Assembly (NCBI GenBank): GCA_963621975.1
Contig: CAVFGI010000001.1
Location: 186,001-250,000 of the forward strand
Length of the DNA: 64,000 nucleotides
Origin: UBA9732 sp963621975
GTDB taxonomy: Bacteria; Spirochaetota; Spirochaetia; Sphaerochaetales; Sphaerochaetaceae
Direction: 5' to 3'
Positions 8,898 to 16,052 of this stretch are shown one piece after another. The position numbers were made by a program, and so were the translations under genes. The notes beneath the pieces are model-generated. The model made no database searches, was not told the DNA's origin, and saw only the letters and a program-made list of their open reading frames with translations. Position 1 is the stretch's first letter; each line of letters starts with the position of its first letter.

Positions 8898-9710
8898 TTA
8901 AAAATCATCATCCTCTGTATTGAATGCTGAGTCCTCATCTTCAGAACCACTGTCAAGAAGATTCTCATTAGTATCAAACATCTGAGATTCAGCAGTTGAA
9001 GTTGCAGTCTCATCATAGTAGAGAACTCTACTGCAATATGGACAGAACTTAATCTCATCCTCTTTTCTGACATCATTAACGAACTGAATTGGAAGTCTCA
9101 TGTGGCAACCAGTACAAACCTTTGACTGAATACCTACAATACCAAGGCCACCCTTATTTCTGATAATACGCTCAAACTTGAAAACCAAATTTGGATCCAA
9201 GTCTTTAGCAAGTTCATCTCTTTTTGCCTTAATTTCATCTAAAACAGCCTGATTTTCAGCAATCAAAGAATCCTTAACTTTAGTCTCTTCTTCAACTTCC
9301 TCATTCTGAAGGGCCATGATTTCTTCTTTAGCAGAAAGCTTGGCATTCTGTTCTTCATAATATTTTTCTTTAGCAATGAGGTTTTTTCTCAAAGACTGTT
9401 CTCTATTTTTAGCCTCTTCAATTTCCTTTTGAAGAGTGTCAAACTCTCTAGCCTGTGTGATGGTCTCCATCATTTGTTCGCAGGTCTCTCTCTTAATTCC
9501 AGCTTCATCAAGCTGAGCACGAAGATCTTTTAAATCCTGCTTGAGCTTCTCAAACTTTTCGTGATCCTCTAAGTATGAGAGCTTTGTTTTCTGGAGTGCT
9601 GCTTCTTTATCTGCAAGAGCCTTTGGAATCTCTTTAATCTTATCCTCAATCTCAAACATTTGAGCTAAAACACCCTGAAGCTCTTTTAGTGTGCCGTAAA
9701 TTTCCTTCAT
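8898..9710 (-). CDS. Coiled-coil protein with C-terminal zinc ribbon (DUF164 family)
   Basis: A 270-aa protein with a long coiled coil (about residues 5-165, rich in Glu, Lys and Leu) followed by a C4 zinc ribbon: CTGCH near residue 203 and CPYC near 224. This is the layout of COG1579/DUF164 proteins, thought to bind nucleic acid but without an established function. The C-terminal tail after the ribbon is very acidic (EDEDSAFNTEDDDF). AGGAGTAAGG precedes the ATG. It lies 38 nt downstream of rpoD and 6 nt upstream of rnpB. Confidence 0.82.
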   Translation of the reverse strand: MKEIYGTLKELQGVLAQMFEIEDKIKEIPKALADKEAALQKTKLSYLEDHEKFEKLKQDLKDLRAQLDEAGIKRETCEQMMETITQAREFDTLQKEIEEAKNREQSLRKNLIAKEKYYEEQNAKLSAKEEIMALQNEEVEEETKVKDSLIAENQAVLDEIKAKRDELAKDLDPNLVFKFERIIRNKGGLGIVGIQSKVCTGCHMRLPIQFVNDVRKEDEIKFCPYCSRVLYYDETATSTAESQMFDTNENLLDSGSEDEDSAFNTEDDDF

Positions 9711-9748
9711 TTACCTTACTCCTATCTATATAAACTAACTATAGTAAA

Positions 9749-11752
9749 TCAAACATAATCCTTAAGCTTCTTCGCACGCTTTGGATGTCTAAGTCTCCTT
9801 AGCGCTTTTGCTTCAATTTGTCTAATTCTTTCACGAGTTACTTCAAAATACAACCCAACTTCTTCCAGTGTCAATGAGTATCCGTCTTCTAGACCAAAAC
9901 GCATCTTAAGAACCTCTTGTTCTCTAGGTGGAAGAGTAGAAAGTACTTCATGAAGTTGTTCCTGTAATAATGCATAAGACGTCTGAGTTGCAGGATTTTC
10001 AACTTCCTTGTCCTCAATGAAATCGGAAAGCAAAGAATCTTCTTCCTCGCCAACCGGCGTCTCGAGGCTAATTGGCTCACGTGCAACATTCTTGACTGTT
10101 TTAACTTTGCTTGCGGGCCATCCTAACTTCTCAGCAATCTCTTCATCAGTGGGCTCTCTTCCCAGTGTCTGCATAAGAATCCTAGACTCTCGAACCACCT
10201 TGTTAATTTGTTCAATCATATGCACAGGAACTCTAATTGTTCTAGCCTGGTCGCTAATACTTCTTGTAATGGCCTGTCTTATCCACCAGGTAGCATATGT
10301 GGAGAACTTATAGCCTTTACGGTACTCGAATTTCTCTACTGCCTTAATAAGACCGATATTTCCCTCTTGAATTAAGTCAAAGAAGTGAAGACCTCTATTT
10401 GTATATTTCTTTGCAATAGAAACAACTAGCCTAAGGTTTGCCTGAATAAGTCTATCCTTAGCCGTTTTGAGCATCTTCATGCCACGCTTAATTTCTTGAG
10501 CTTGAGAAAGAATTACATCACAGTTATCCTCAAATTCAAACTCAATTTTTCTTAAACTACGAACAGCTGTTTGGTACTGGCTTATGTACTCACGAATTTC
10601 ATCTGCTTGCATGTTGAGTTTTTCTTCAACAGCTTCACGTTTACTGCCGGTAACAAGGTCTCTTGAAAGCTGTCTCACATCTTTGTCACTTGAGACACCA
10701 AGCTTTTCTTCAAGAATAGCTTTTTTAATTTTTAGTTCCTTAATATCATGTTCAGCGCCTATAAACTTGTCAGTAAACATGGTAATTTCTTCCGGCTGAA
10801 GCTCAATTTGTGAAAGTTTCTTTAAAATCTGAGTCTTTTTCTTAACAAGCTCATCATTTTTGAGAACCTCTTCACCAGAAGCTAACTTGTTTTGCTTAAG
10901 TTCTGCATAGTTTCTAAGCTGGCTTTGAACTTCTTTTAGAGTATCTTTATAGAAGTTTGAATAACGTTTTTGCTCTGTAATAAGTTCTTTTTGATCTTTA
11001 GCGTTGAAATCTTCTGCATCTTCGTATTTAGTATTGAGTTTCTCCAAAATTTCAACAAAGCAGGTAATCAAAATGCCAGATTTATGAATAACATTAGAAA
11101 TAATTAAAGCACCCTCTTCCATTTGCTTTGAAAGCTCAACTTCTTCCTCTGCAGTAAGGAGAGTCTCTTTACCAATTTCTCTAAGATAAACTCTAATTGG
11201 GTCATCTGAACTGGTTTCGCCTTTATCAGTACCAAGAACAGTTGGCCTATGAACAGCATGTTCCACATCTTCATCAATGCTAGCAAGAGCATCCATTGGA
11301 CTGGCACCTTCACTGAAGTTTTCAAGGATGAAGTTTTTAGTATAAGAATCTTTATCGTTTATACTATCATCTTCGTCTTCTTCATCATCGTCCTCGTCAT
11401 CATCTTCTGAGTCACTATCTTCGTCAGAATCATCGGGCTCTGGTTCAGTGAGATTATCTAGGTCATCATTGAGAAGATCTTCATCATCTTCAGAAACAAG
11501 AAGATCATCCTCTTCTTCATCTTCCTCCATTGTTGGAGGCTCATCAATGAAGTCATCCCCATCTTCATCATCAACATCTGCAATTAGAAGATTTTTCTTG
11601 GTTAACTGATTTTTGAAATATTCAATATCTTCATCTAAATCAACATGTTCTGCAAACAAGTAATCTTTAAGGTCACTTAGGGTGAACTTATTCTCGTTCT
11701 GTGCAGAATAGATGAGTTTTTGCAATATTTCTTGTTTGTTTTCCTCTGTCAT
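9749..11752 (-). CDS. rpoD: Primary RNA polymerase sigma factor (sigma-70)
   Basis: A 667-aa housekeeping sigma factor. Region 1.2 (DDPIRVYLREIGKETLLTAE) is near residue 185. Regions 2.1-2.4 are near 435-500, including the core-binding and -10-recognition stretch FDLIQEGNIGLIKAVEKFEY and YATWWIRQAITR. Region 4 at the C-terminus has LPPREQEVLKMRFGL and the helix-turn-helix TLEEVGLYFEVTRERIRQIE, which recognises -35. The N-terminus contains an extreme Asp/Glu tract from about residue 55 to 135, larger than in most sigma-70 proteins. The start overlaps the dnaG stop by 4 nt, giving the classic dnaG-rpoD pair without rpsU. Confidence 0.97.
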   Translation of the reverse strand: MTEENKQEILQKLIYSAQNENKFTLSDLKDYLFAEHVDLDEDIEYFKNQLTKKNLLIADVDDEDGDDFIDEPPTMEEDEEEDDLLVSEDDEDLLNDDLDNLTEPEPDDSDEDSDSEDDDEDDDEEDEDDSINDKDSYTKNFILENFSEGASPMDALASIDEDVEHAVHRPTVLGTDKGETSSDDPIRVYLREIGKETLLTAEEEVELSKQMEEGALIISNVIHKSGILITCFVEILEKLNTKYEDAEDFNAKDQKELITEQKRYSNFYKDTLKEVQSQLRNYAELKQNKLASGEEVLKNDELVKKKTQILKKLSQIELQPEEITMFTDKFIGAEHDIKELKIKKAILEEKLGVSSDKDVRQLSRDLVTGSKREAVEEKLNMQADEIREYISQYQTAVRSLRKIEFEFEDNCDVILSQAQEIKRGMKMLKTAKDRLIQANLRLVVSIAKKYTNRGLHFFDLIQEGNIGLIKAVEKFEYRKGYKFSTYATWWIRQAITRSISDQARTIRVPVHMIEQINKVVRESRILMQTLGREPTDEEIAEKLGWPASKVKTVKNVAREPISLETPVGEEEDSLLSDFIEDKEVENPATQTSYALLQEQLHEVLSTLPPREQEVLKMRFGLEDGYSLTLEEVGLYFEVTRERIRQIEAKALRRLRHPKRAKKLKDYV

Positions 11753-13548
11753 TGTTCTTCCTTACCATCCATCTCTAGTTTGAGGTCTACAATATCTTGG
11801 TCTAATTCAGCCTTAGTAGAAAGGAGTCTATTAAATTCCTCCGCATCCATTTTTTCCATTTCACCACTACTTAACAGTCGTGTTACTCTATTACGCTGTT
11901 CTTCTAAACGGCGGAGTTTAATCTGATATACAGCATCTTTTAAGGTATTGTCTGCATTTTCGCGATCATACATTGGATTTACCAACGCACTTACCACAAG
12001 GTCTTTAAGTTGTTCGTCTGCAATCATTTGAAGAAGGAGTTCATTTGTTTTTACTCCTTGTCTTGAAGCGTCTTCCAAAACTGTATATAGCTCTCTAGCT
12101 GGTGTATCTGTTAAGTCCGATACCCTAATTTTGTTTCTGAATCGCTCAAAAAAATCCCTATTCTTCATCAATAGCAACATAGCGTTGAGTTCTGTTGAGG
12201 CTTTAAGCGGATTATATTGCTTCTTTTTAACCTGGTCTTGTTTTTTTTCTTCAGGTTCAACTTCTTGTTGCCTCATGTAATCACTCGTGACTTTGCCTTC
12301 TGGGATGCGAAGTACATCCGCAAGATATTTTATGTAACCTTGACGCTCAATTTCTGAGCTTGTAGCATCAAGATATGGTTTAACCTCCTTGAAAACCGAT
12401 GATTTGCCTTTAGGCTGTCGTATATCATACCTTTTTAGGGCTGAAGATACAAGATAAGAAAAGCCGGGAACAGAATTTACACAACATTTTAAAAGTGCTT
12501 CAGAGCCCTGTTCTTCTAGCATTTGGGAAGCGTCTTTTGCACCATCTAATCTTATGACACAATTCACTAAATCTAACTTTTGGCAAATTAATAAAGCTTT
12601 TGCTGTGGCATTTTGGCCAGCAGTATCGGAATCAAATAGAACATTGATTTTGTTGCAATATCTTTTGATGAGTTTTGCCTGCTCTGGCGTAAATGCTGTG
12701 CCAAGTGGTGCTACGGCATATGTGAGACCTGCTTGATGTAATGAAATAACGTCAAAGTTTCCCTCGCATATTATGATTTCTTTCTTTTCTTTCAGTGTTG
12801 CTAGGCTTTCATAAAAACCAAAGAGCACATTGCGTTTACTATAAATTGCTGTATCAGGAGTATTTATGTACTTTGCTCTACTTTCGCCGGAAAGGTCTCG
12901 AGCACCAAAAGCTACACAATTTCCTTGCCATGTTCTTATTGGAAACATAATTCTGTTTCTAAATAGTGGCATTTTTTCATAATTTTTACTAAAAAGTCCA
13001 CTTTCTTTTAGAACCTCATTGGAGTAATTATTCTTTTTTAGAAAGTTATAAAGCCATTCTTGACTATCTGGTGCATAGCCTAATTGAAAATTTTCAATTG
13101 TCTGAGAAGAAACTTTTCTTTTTTCCAAATACTGTCGTGCCTGCTCTGCACATGAATTGTTTAACAGTATATGATGAAAAGACTTAAGAATTCTTTCATA
13201 CAGCTCTTGAATTGCTTTTTGCTTTTTGTATTCTTCCCTTTGTGAGGCAGTTTCTTCCTGTAGCTCAATACCAGCTTTCTTTGCAAGGATTTCAACAGCT
13301 TCTGGAAAAGTTACATGCTCCATCTCCATGATAAAATCAAAGATTGAGCCGCCTTTTCCACATCCAAAACACTTATAAAAACCACCTTCATCTACTACTG
13401 TAAAAGATGGTGTTTTTTCATGATGAAATGGACAGAGTCCCCAGAAACGACCACCGCTTCTGTTTAACTGAACGTATTGGGAAACGACATCGCTTACAGT
13501 GAGACGGCTTTTTATACTTTCAATTACTGCTTCTGAATACCTTGCCAT
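11749..13548 (-). CDS. dnaG: DNA primase
   Basis: A 599-aa bacterial primase that makes RNA primers at the replication fork. The N-terminal CHC2 zinc domain has CPFHHEKTPSF (C39, H42) and YKCFGCG with the last two cysteines near 61-64. The catalytic core follows, with the TOPRIM glutamate in IICEGNFDVISL near 260 and the DxD in LFDSDTAG near 310. The C-terminal part should bind the DnaB helicase. Length is normal. It begins 1 nt after the stop of the upstream CxxCxxCC gene, so its ribosome site lies inside that gene. Confidence 0.97.
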   Translation of the reverse strand: MARYSEAVIESIKSRLTVSDVVSQYVQLNRSGGRFWGLCPFHHEKTPSFTVVDEGGFYKCFGCGKGGSIFDFIMEMEHVTFPEAVEILAKKAGIELQEETASQREEYKKQKAIQELYERILKSFHHILLNNSCAEQARQYLEKRKVSSQTIENFQLGYAPDSQEWLYNFLKKNNYSNEVLKESGLFSKNYEKMPLFRNRIMFPIRTWQGNCVAFGARDLSGESRAKYINTPDTAIYSKRNVLFGFYESLATLKEKKEIIICEGNFDVISLHQAGLTYAVAPLGTAFTPEQAKLIKRYCNKINVLFDSDTAGQNATAKALLICQKLDLVNCVIRLDGAKDASQMLEEQGSEALLKCCVNSVPGFSYLVSSALKRYDIRQPKGKSSVFKEVKPYLDATSSEIERQGYIKYLADVLRIPEGKVTSDYMRQQEVEPEEKKQDQVKKKQYNPLKASTELNAMLLLMKNRDFFERFRNKIRVSDLTDTPARELYTVLEDASRQGVKTNELLLQMIADEQLKDLVVSALVNPMYDRENADNTLKDAVYQIKLRRLEEQRNRVTRLLSSGEMEKMDAEEFNRLLSTKAELDQDIVDLKLEMDGKEEQ

Positions 13549-13549
13549 T

Positions 13550-13990
13550 TTAGAATTTCATTACAGGTTTATTTTCAAGCCTGAATTGAAGTTTTTCTTC
13601 AATTTCTTTTTTTGTATAAAGCTTGCCCTTCCCTATTCCTGGACAAGATTTAGCCTCTTCATTCCAACTTTCTTCACTTTCCAATACATGTTCCCAAAAT
13701 GGATATGTCATACATTGTCTTGGTCTTGCATTGTAAACTTTACAGCCGTTTTTGCATAGAAAAATACAATCGTAGTTGTCTTTTTCTTTTAAACATAACA
13801 TCTTAAATGCACCCATTGATACATATCTACAATAGGTTTCTATAAAATCTTCTTGATTGAGTCCTAAGGCGTTTGACATCTTTTTTACATCATCTTCACC
13901 CAGGAAAACATAGCCGGGTTCTGTGCTACAGCAGTAATTGCAACATTGGCATTCAAATTTAAGCCCTTTTTCGTAGAAACAACTGCTCAT
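13550..13990 (-). CDS. YkgJ-type CxxCxxCC cysteine-cluster protein
   Basis: A 146-aa protein of the YkgJ/DUF86-like zinc or iron-chelating family (UPF0153). Near the N-terminus it has FECQCCNYCCSTEPGYVFL, the family CxxCxxCC cluster; further conserved cysteines occur in CKNGCKVYNARPRQCMTYPF around residue 95. These proteins are thought to bind a metal or an Fe-S cluster, but the role is unknown. The start at 13990 (ATG) is preferred; a TTG 13 codons upstream is possible. No strong ribosome site is visible for either. It lies between the tRNA pair and dnaG. Confidence 0.75.
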   Translation of the reverse strand: MSSCFYEKGLKFECQCCNYCCSTEPGYVFLGEDDVKKMSNALGLNQEDFIETYCRYVSMGAFKMLCLKEKDNYDCIFLCKNGCKVYNARPRQCMTYPFWEHVLESEESWNEEAKSCPGIGKGKLYTKKEIEEKLQFRLENKPVMKF

Positions 13991-14059
13991 CAGTAACCAG
14001 TACCCTAAATGATGTCTATAGACAATCAAGGTCTTCCCCTTGCGAAGAAGACCTTAATG

Positions 14060-14143
14060 TTGGAGAGAGAAGGATTCGGACCTTCGAAGGCTGAGCCAAC
14101 AGATTTACAGTCTGCCCCCTTTGACCGCTCGGGAACCTCTCCA
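14060..14143 (-). tRNA. tRNA-Tyr (anticodon GTA)
   Basis: A class II tRNA of 84 nt. The acceptor arms TGGAGAG and CTCTCCA pair fully. The anticodon arm reads GCAGA-CTGTAAA-TCTGT, placing GTA at positions 34-36. A long variable arm follows, then a T-arm with loop TCCGAAT. The 3' CCA is not encoded (discriminator A then CAT), so it needs the CCA-adding enzyme. It follows tRNA-Thr by about 43 nt on the same strand. Confidence 0.95.
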
Positions 14144-14186
14144 TAAAAAAACTGCTAAAGATTATATCCTTAACAGCATTTCTTCT

Positions 14187-14260
14187 AGCCACCTGTCGGA
14201 TTCGAACTGACGACCCCGAGATTACAAGTCACGTGCTCTGGCCAACTGAGCTAAGGTGGC
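14187..14260 (-). tRNA. tRNA-Thr (anticodon TGT)
   Basis: A 74-nt tRNA. Acceptor arms GCCACCT and AGGTGGC pair fully; the D-arm is GCTC/GAGC; the anticodon loop CTTGTAA gives TGT. Two stems carry a mismatch: T-T in the middle of the anticodon stem (CGTGA/TCTCG) and A-C in the T-stem (GTCAG/CCGAC). CCA is not encoded. It is probably cotranscribed with tRNA-Tyr from the promoter at 14281-14309. Confidence 0.93.
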
Positions 14261-14280
14261 ATTTGTCTTGCGACTTTGCT

Positions 14281-14309
14281 AATTTACAAAAGTTCTTGCG
14301 TTTGTTCAA
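14281..14309 (-). promoter_or_regulatory. Sigma-70 promoter for tRNA-Thr/tRNA-Tyr
   Basis: On the minus strand TTGAAC (14304-14309) and TAAATT (14281-14286) are separated by 17 bp and lie 20 nt upstream of the 5' end of tRNA-Thr. Spacing is ideal and the hexamers are close to consensus. Confidence 0.6.
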
Positions 14310-14337
14310 GTACCTTGGTAAAGTTTTTGATAAAATC

Positions 14338-14383
14338 GGTCTTTAACGGCATCAAGCATGAAGCTTTCTGCCGTAAAAGAACC
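14338..14383 (-). terminator. Probable terminator hairpin after the uracil permease gene
   Basis: Minus-strand hairpin just past the permease stop: arms TTCTTTTACGGCA and TGCCGTTAAAGA pair over about 11 bp with one internal mismatch, and the loop holds a small inner stem (AAGC/GCTT). GATTTTATC follows. The U-run is imperfect, so confidence is moderate. Confidence 0.45.
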
Positions 14384-14391
14384 TTGAGGAC

Positions 14392-15765
14392 TTAGTATCG
14401 GCCAAAATCGCCGGATCTGCCCTCTGTAATGTCTGAGCCAAATTCATAGTCCTTTCCAGGAAGAATTGCGTTGAGTAAGATTCCTGCGATTGATGCAATT
14501 GCAAGTGATGTGAGTGTGATGTGAGCATTTCCTACTGTGAATGTAATTCCATCTGAAAAACCTAGTCCACAGACTAAAATTACTGCACCAATTATCAAAT
14601 TACGTGATTGAGTGAAGTCTACTCTATTCTCTACTACGTTTCTAACTCCAATTGCGGAAATCATTCCGTAGAGGATGAAGGAAACCCCTCCAATTATTGC
14701 ACTTGGCATTGAATTGATAATTGCTGCAAAAGCTGGTGAGAAAGAAAGAATTACTGAATAGATTGCAGCAAGACGAATTACTCTTGGGTCATAAACCCTT
14801 GAAAGGACCAAGACGCCTGTATTTTCACCGTATGTTGTGTTGGCTGGACCACCAAAGACTGCTGCAAGTGATGTTGCAACACCATCTCCAATGAGTGTTC
14901 TGTGAAGACCTGGGTCCTCAACAAAGTTTTCACCTACTGTTGCAGAGATTGCTGAGATATCTCCAATATGTTCCATCATGGATGCAATGGAAATTGGGGC
15001 CATAACTAGGATAGTTGTTATATCAAATTTACATACACTTGTGCTAAAGTTTGTAAAGAATGGCTGAAGTCCAAAGATTTTTGCACTTGCAATTTGGCTA
15101 AAATCCATTAATGCACTTCCATCTGCTGTTGTTGCACCAAAGGCGTTTGCAATGACTGCTACTATGTAAGAGCCTACAACACCAAGAAGAATTGGAATAA
15201 TTTTTATCATTCCTTTTCCCCAAATGTTTGCTACAATTATAATTGCCATTGCTACTAGGGCTAGTGGCCAGCATGTTGAAGCATTTGATACTGCAGATGG
15301 AGCAAGGTTCAGTCCAATAAGGATAATGATTGGTCCTGTTACTATTGGGGGCAGGAATTTCATAACCTTTTTTACGCCTACAAGCTTAACAATTATTGCA
15401 AGAATCACGTACATAAGGCCTGCTACAACAATTCCACCGCCTGCGTATTGAAGTTTTTCTGCTGCAGCCATGTTTGCGTATTTTCCTGTACTTAATGCTG
15501 CAATTGCTGCATAACCACCAAGGAATGCAAAGGATGATCCCAAGAATGCTGGAACTTTAAACTTTGTTACAAGGTGGAAAAATAGTGTTCCAAGTCCAGC
15601 CATTAGAAGTGTGGTCTGAATTGATAATGGCAGGCCATAAGAATTGACCAAGATTGGTACCAAAATTGTTGCACCAAACATTGCAAACATGTGTTGCAAC
15701 CCCAAGACGAGCATTTTGGGCACGCCTAGCTGTCTTGCATCTCTGATTGTGTCTTGATTTTCCAT
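14392..15765 (-). CDS. uraA: Uracil permease (NCS2 family)
   Basis: A 457-aa membrane transporter with 12-14 hydrophobic segments, of the uracil branch of the NCS2 (UraA/PyrP) family, importing uracil by proton symport. Diagnostic stretches are LGLQHMFAMFGATILVPIL near residue 20, KVPAFLGSSFAFLGG near 70, and GGPANTTYGENTGVLVLSRV near 305; the last is characteristic of uracil rather than xanthine carriers and follows the HIGDISAISATVGENF segment that contains the key glutamate. AGGAGGATGATTTC precedes the ATG. The 165-nt leader holds a small ORF overlapping an intrinsic terminator, so expression is probably attenuated. Confidence 0.92.
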   Translation of the reverse strand: MENQDTIRDARQLGVPKMLVLGLQHMFAMFGATILVPILVNSYGLPLSIQTTLLMAGLGTLFFHLVTKFKVPAFLGSSFAFLGGYAAIAALSTGKYANMAAAEKLQYAGGGIVVAGLMYVILAIIVKLVGVKKVMKFLPPIVTGPIIILIGLNLAPSAVSNASTCWPLALVAMAIIIVANIWGKGMIKIIPILLGVVGSYIVAVIANAFGATTADGSALMDFSQIASAKIFGLQPFFTNFSTSVCKFDITTILVMAPISIASMMEHIGDISAISATVGENFVEDPGLHRTLIGDGVATSLAAVFGGPANTTYGENTGVLVLSRVYDPRVIRLAAIYSVILSFSPAFAAIINSMPSAIIGGVSFILYGMISAIGVRNVVENRVDFTQSRNLIIGAVILVCGLGFSDGITFTVGNAHITLTSLAIASIAGILLNAILPGKDYEFGSDITEGRSGDFGRY

Positions 15766-15787
15766 GAAATCATCCTCCTATAACTAT

Positions 15788-15809
15788 GGGTCTGTTTTAA
15801 GCAGGACCC
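15788..15809 (-). promoter_or_regulatory. Second leader hairpin before uracil permease
   Basis: Minus-strand GGGTCCTG and CAGACCC pair (7 bp with a bulged C) around a CTTAAAA loop, between the terminator and the permease ribosome site. It may insulate or modulate the ribosome site; the function is inferred from position only. Confidence 0.4.
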
Positions 15810-15817
15810 AAACGGTC

Positions 15818-15852
15818 AAAAAAAAAGTCAACCACTAAAAAATGGTTGACTT
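15818..15852 (-). terminator. Intrinsic terminator/attenuator in the uracil permease leader
   Basis: Minus-strand AAGTCAACCA and TGGTTGACTT form a perfect 10-bp stem with an 8-nt loop (15825-15852), followed by at least eight Ts (15818-15825). This is a textbook rho-independent terminator, but it sits upstream of the permease gene on the same strand. The stop codon of the small ORF at 15835-15930 is in the loop and its last sense codons form the 5' arm, so a translating ribosome would block stem formation. Confidence 0.8.
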
Positions 15853-15930
15853 AAATGCTAAATAGCAAATAGTGGGAAAAATGTCCCCTAGGGTTTTCAA
15901 AAAGCCTTTTTTTTGGTTTTTTGATGCCAT
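15835..15930 (-). CDS. Putative 31-aa leader peptide of uracil permease
   Basis: A short frame on the minus strand starting at ATG 15930 with one of the strongest ribosome sites in the window (GGAGGTG, 5 nt spacing). It encodes 31 residues: a basic start (MASKNQKKGF) and a hydrophobic end (PTICYLAFKSTIF), stopping with TAG inside the terminator loop. The length, ribosome site and geometry fit a regulatory leader peptide of the kind used by E. coli pyrBI, where coupling of ribosome and RNA polymerase senses UTP. It could instead be a small membrane protein with its own terminator. I do not recognise the sequence. Confidence 0.55.
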   Translation of the reverse strand: MASKNQKKGFLKTLGDIFPTICYLAFKSTIF

Positions 15931-16030
15931 AGGTGCACCTCCACGTCTCTTTTCTTGTTTTTTTCTTGTTGAACATATCAAAAAAGAGAAAACATGAAAA
16001 GAGCTAAAGGACTTTTTTTCAAAATTTCTT

Positions 16031-16050
16031 GAGATTTTTGCAAAAACCTC
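16031..16050 (-). terminator. Hairpin after the DUF1015 gene
   Basis: Minus-strand GAGGTTTTTGCAAAAATCTC forms a stem of about 9 bp (one G-T pair) 3 nt past the DUF1015 stop. It closely matches the hairpin after the ROK gene at 3265-3283. No clear U-run follows on this strand, although the plus strand has one. Confidence 0.4.
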
Positions 16051-16052
16051 TT

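Noticed and set aside
8898..8960. Promoter for rnpB inside the zinc-ribbon gene
   Set aside because: A TTGACA occurs around 8950 on the minus strand, but no -10 sequence lies at a proper distance from it and it is too far from the rnpB 5' end.
15766..16052. Purine, preQ1 or guanine riboswitch in the uracil permease leader
   Set aside because: None of the conserved purine-riboswitch bases (such as the paired loops of the three-way junction) or the preQ1 motif is present; the leader is explained by the small ORF and hairpins.
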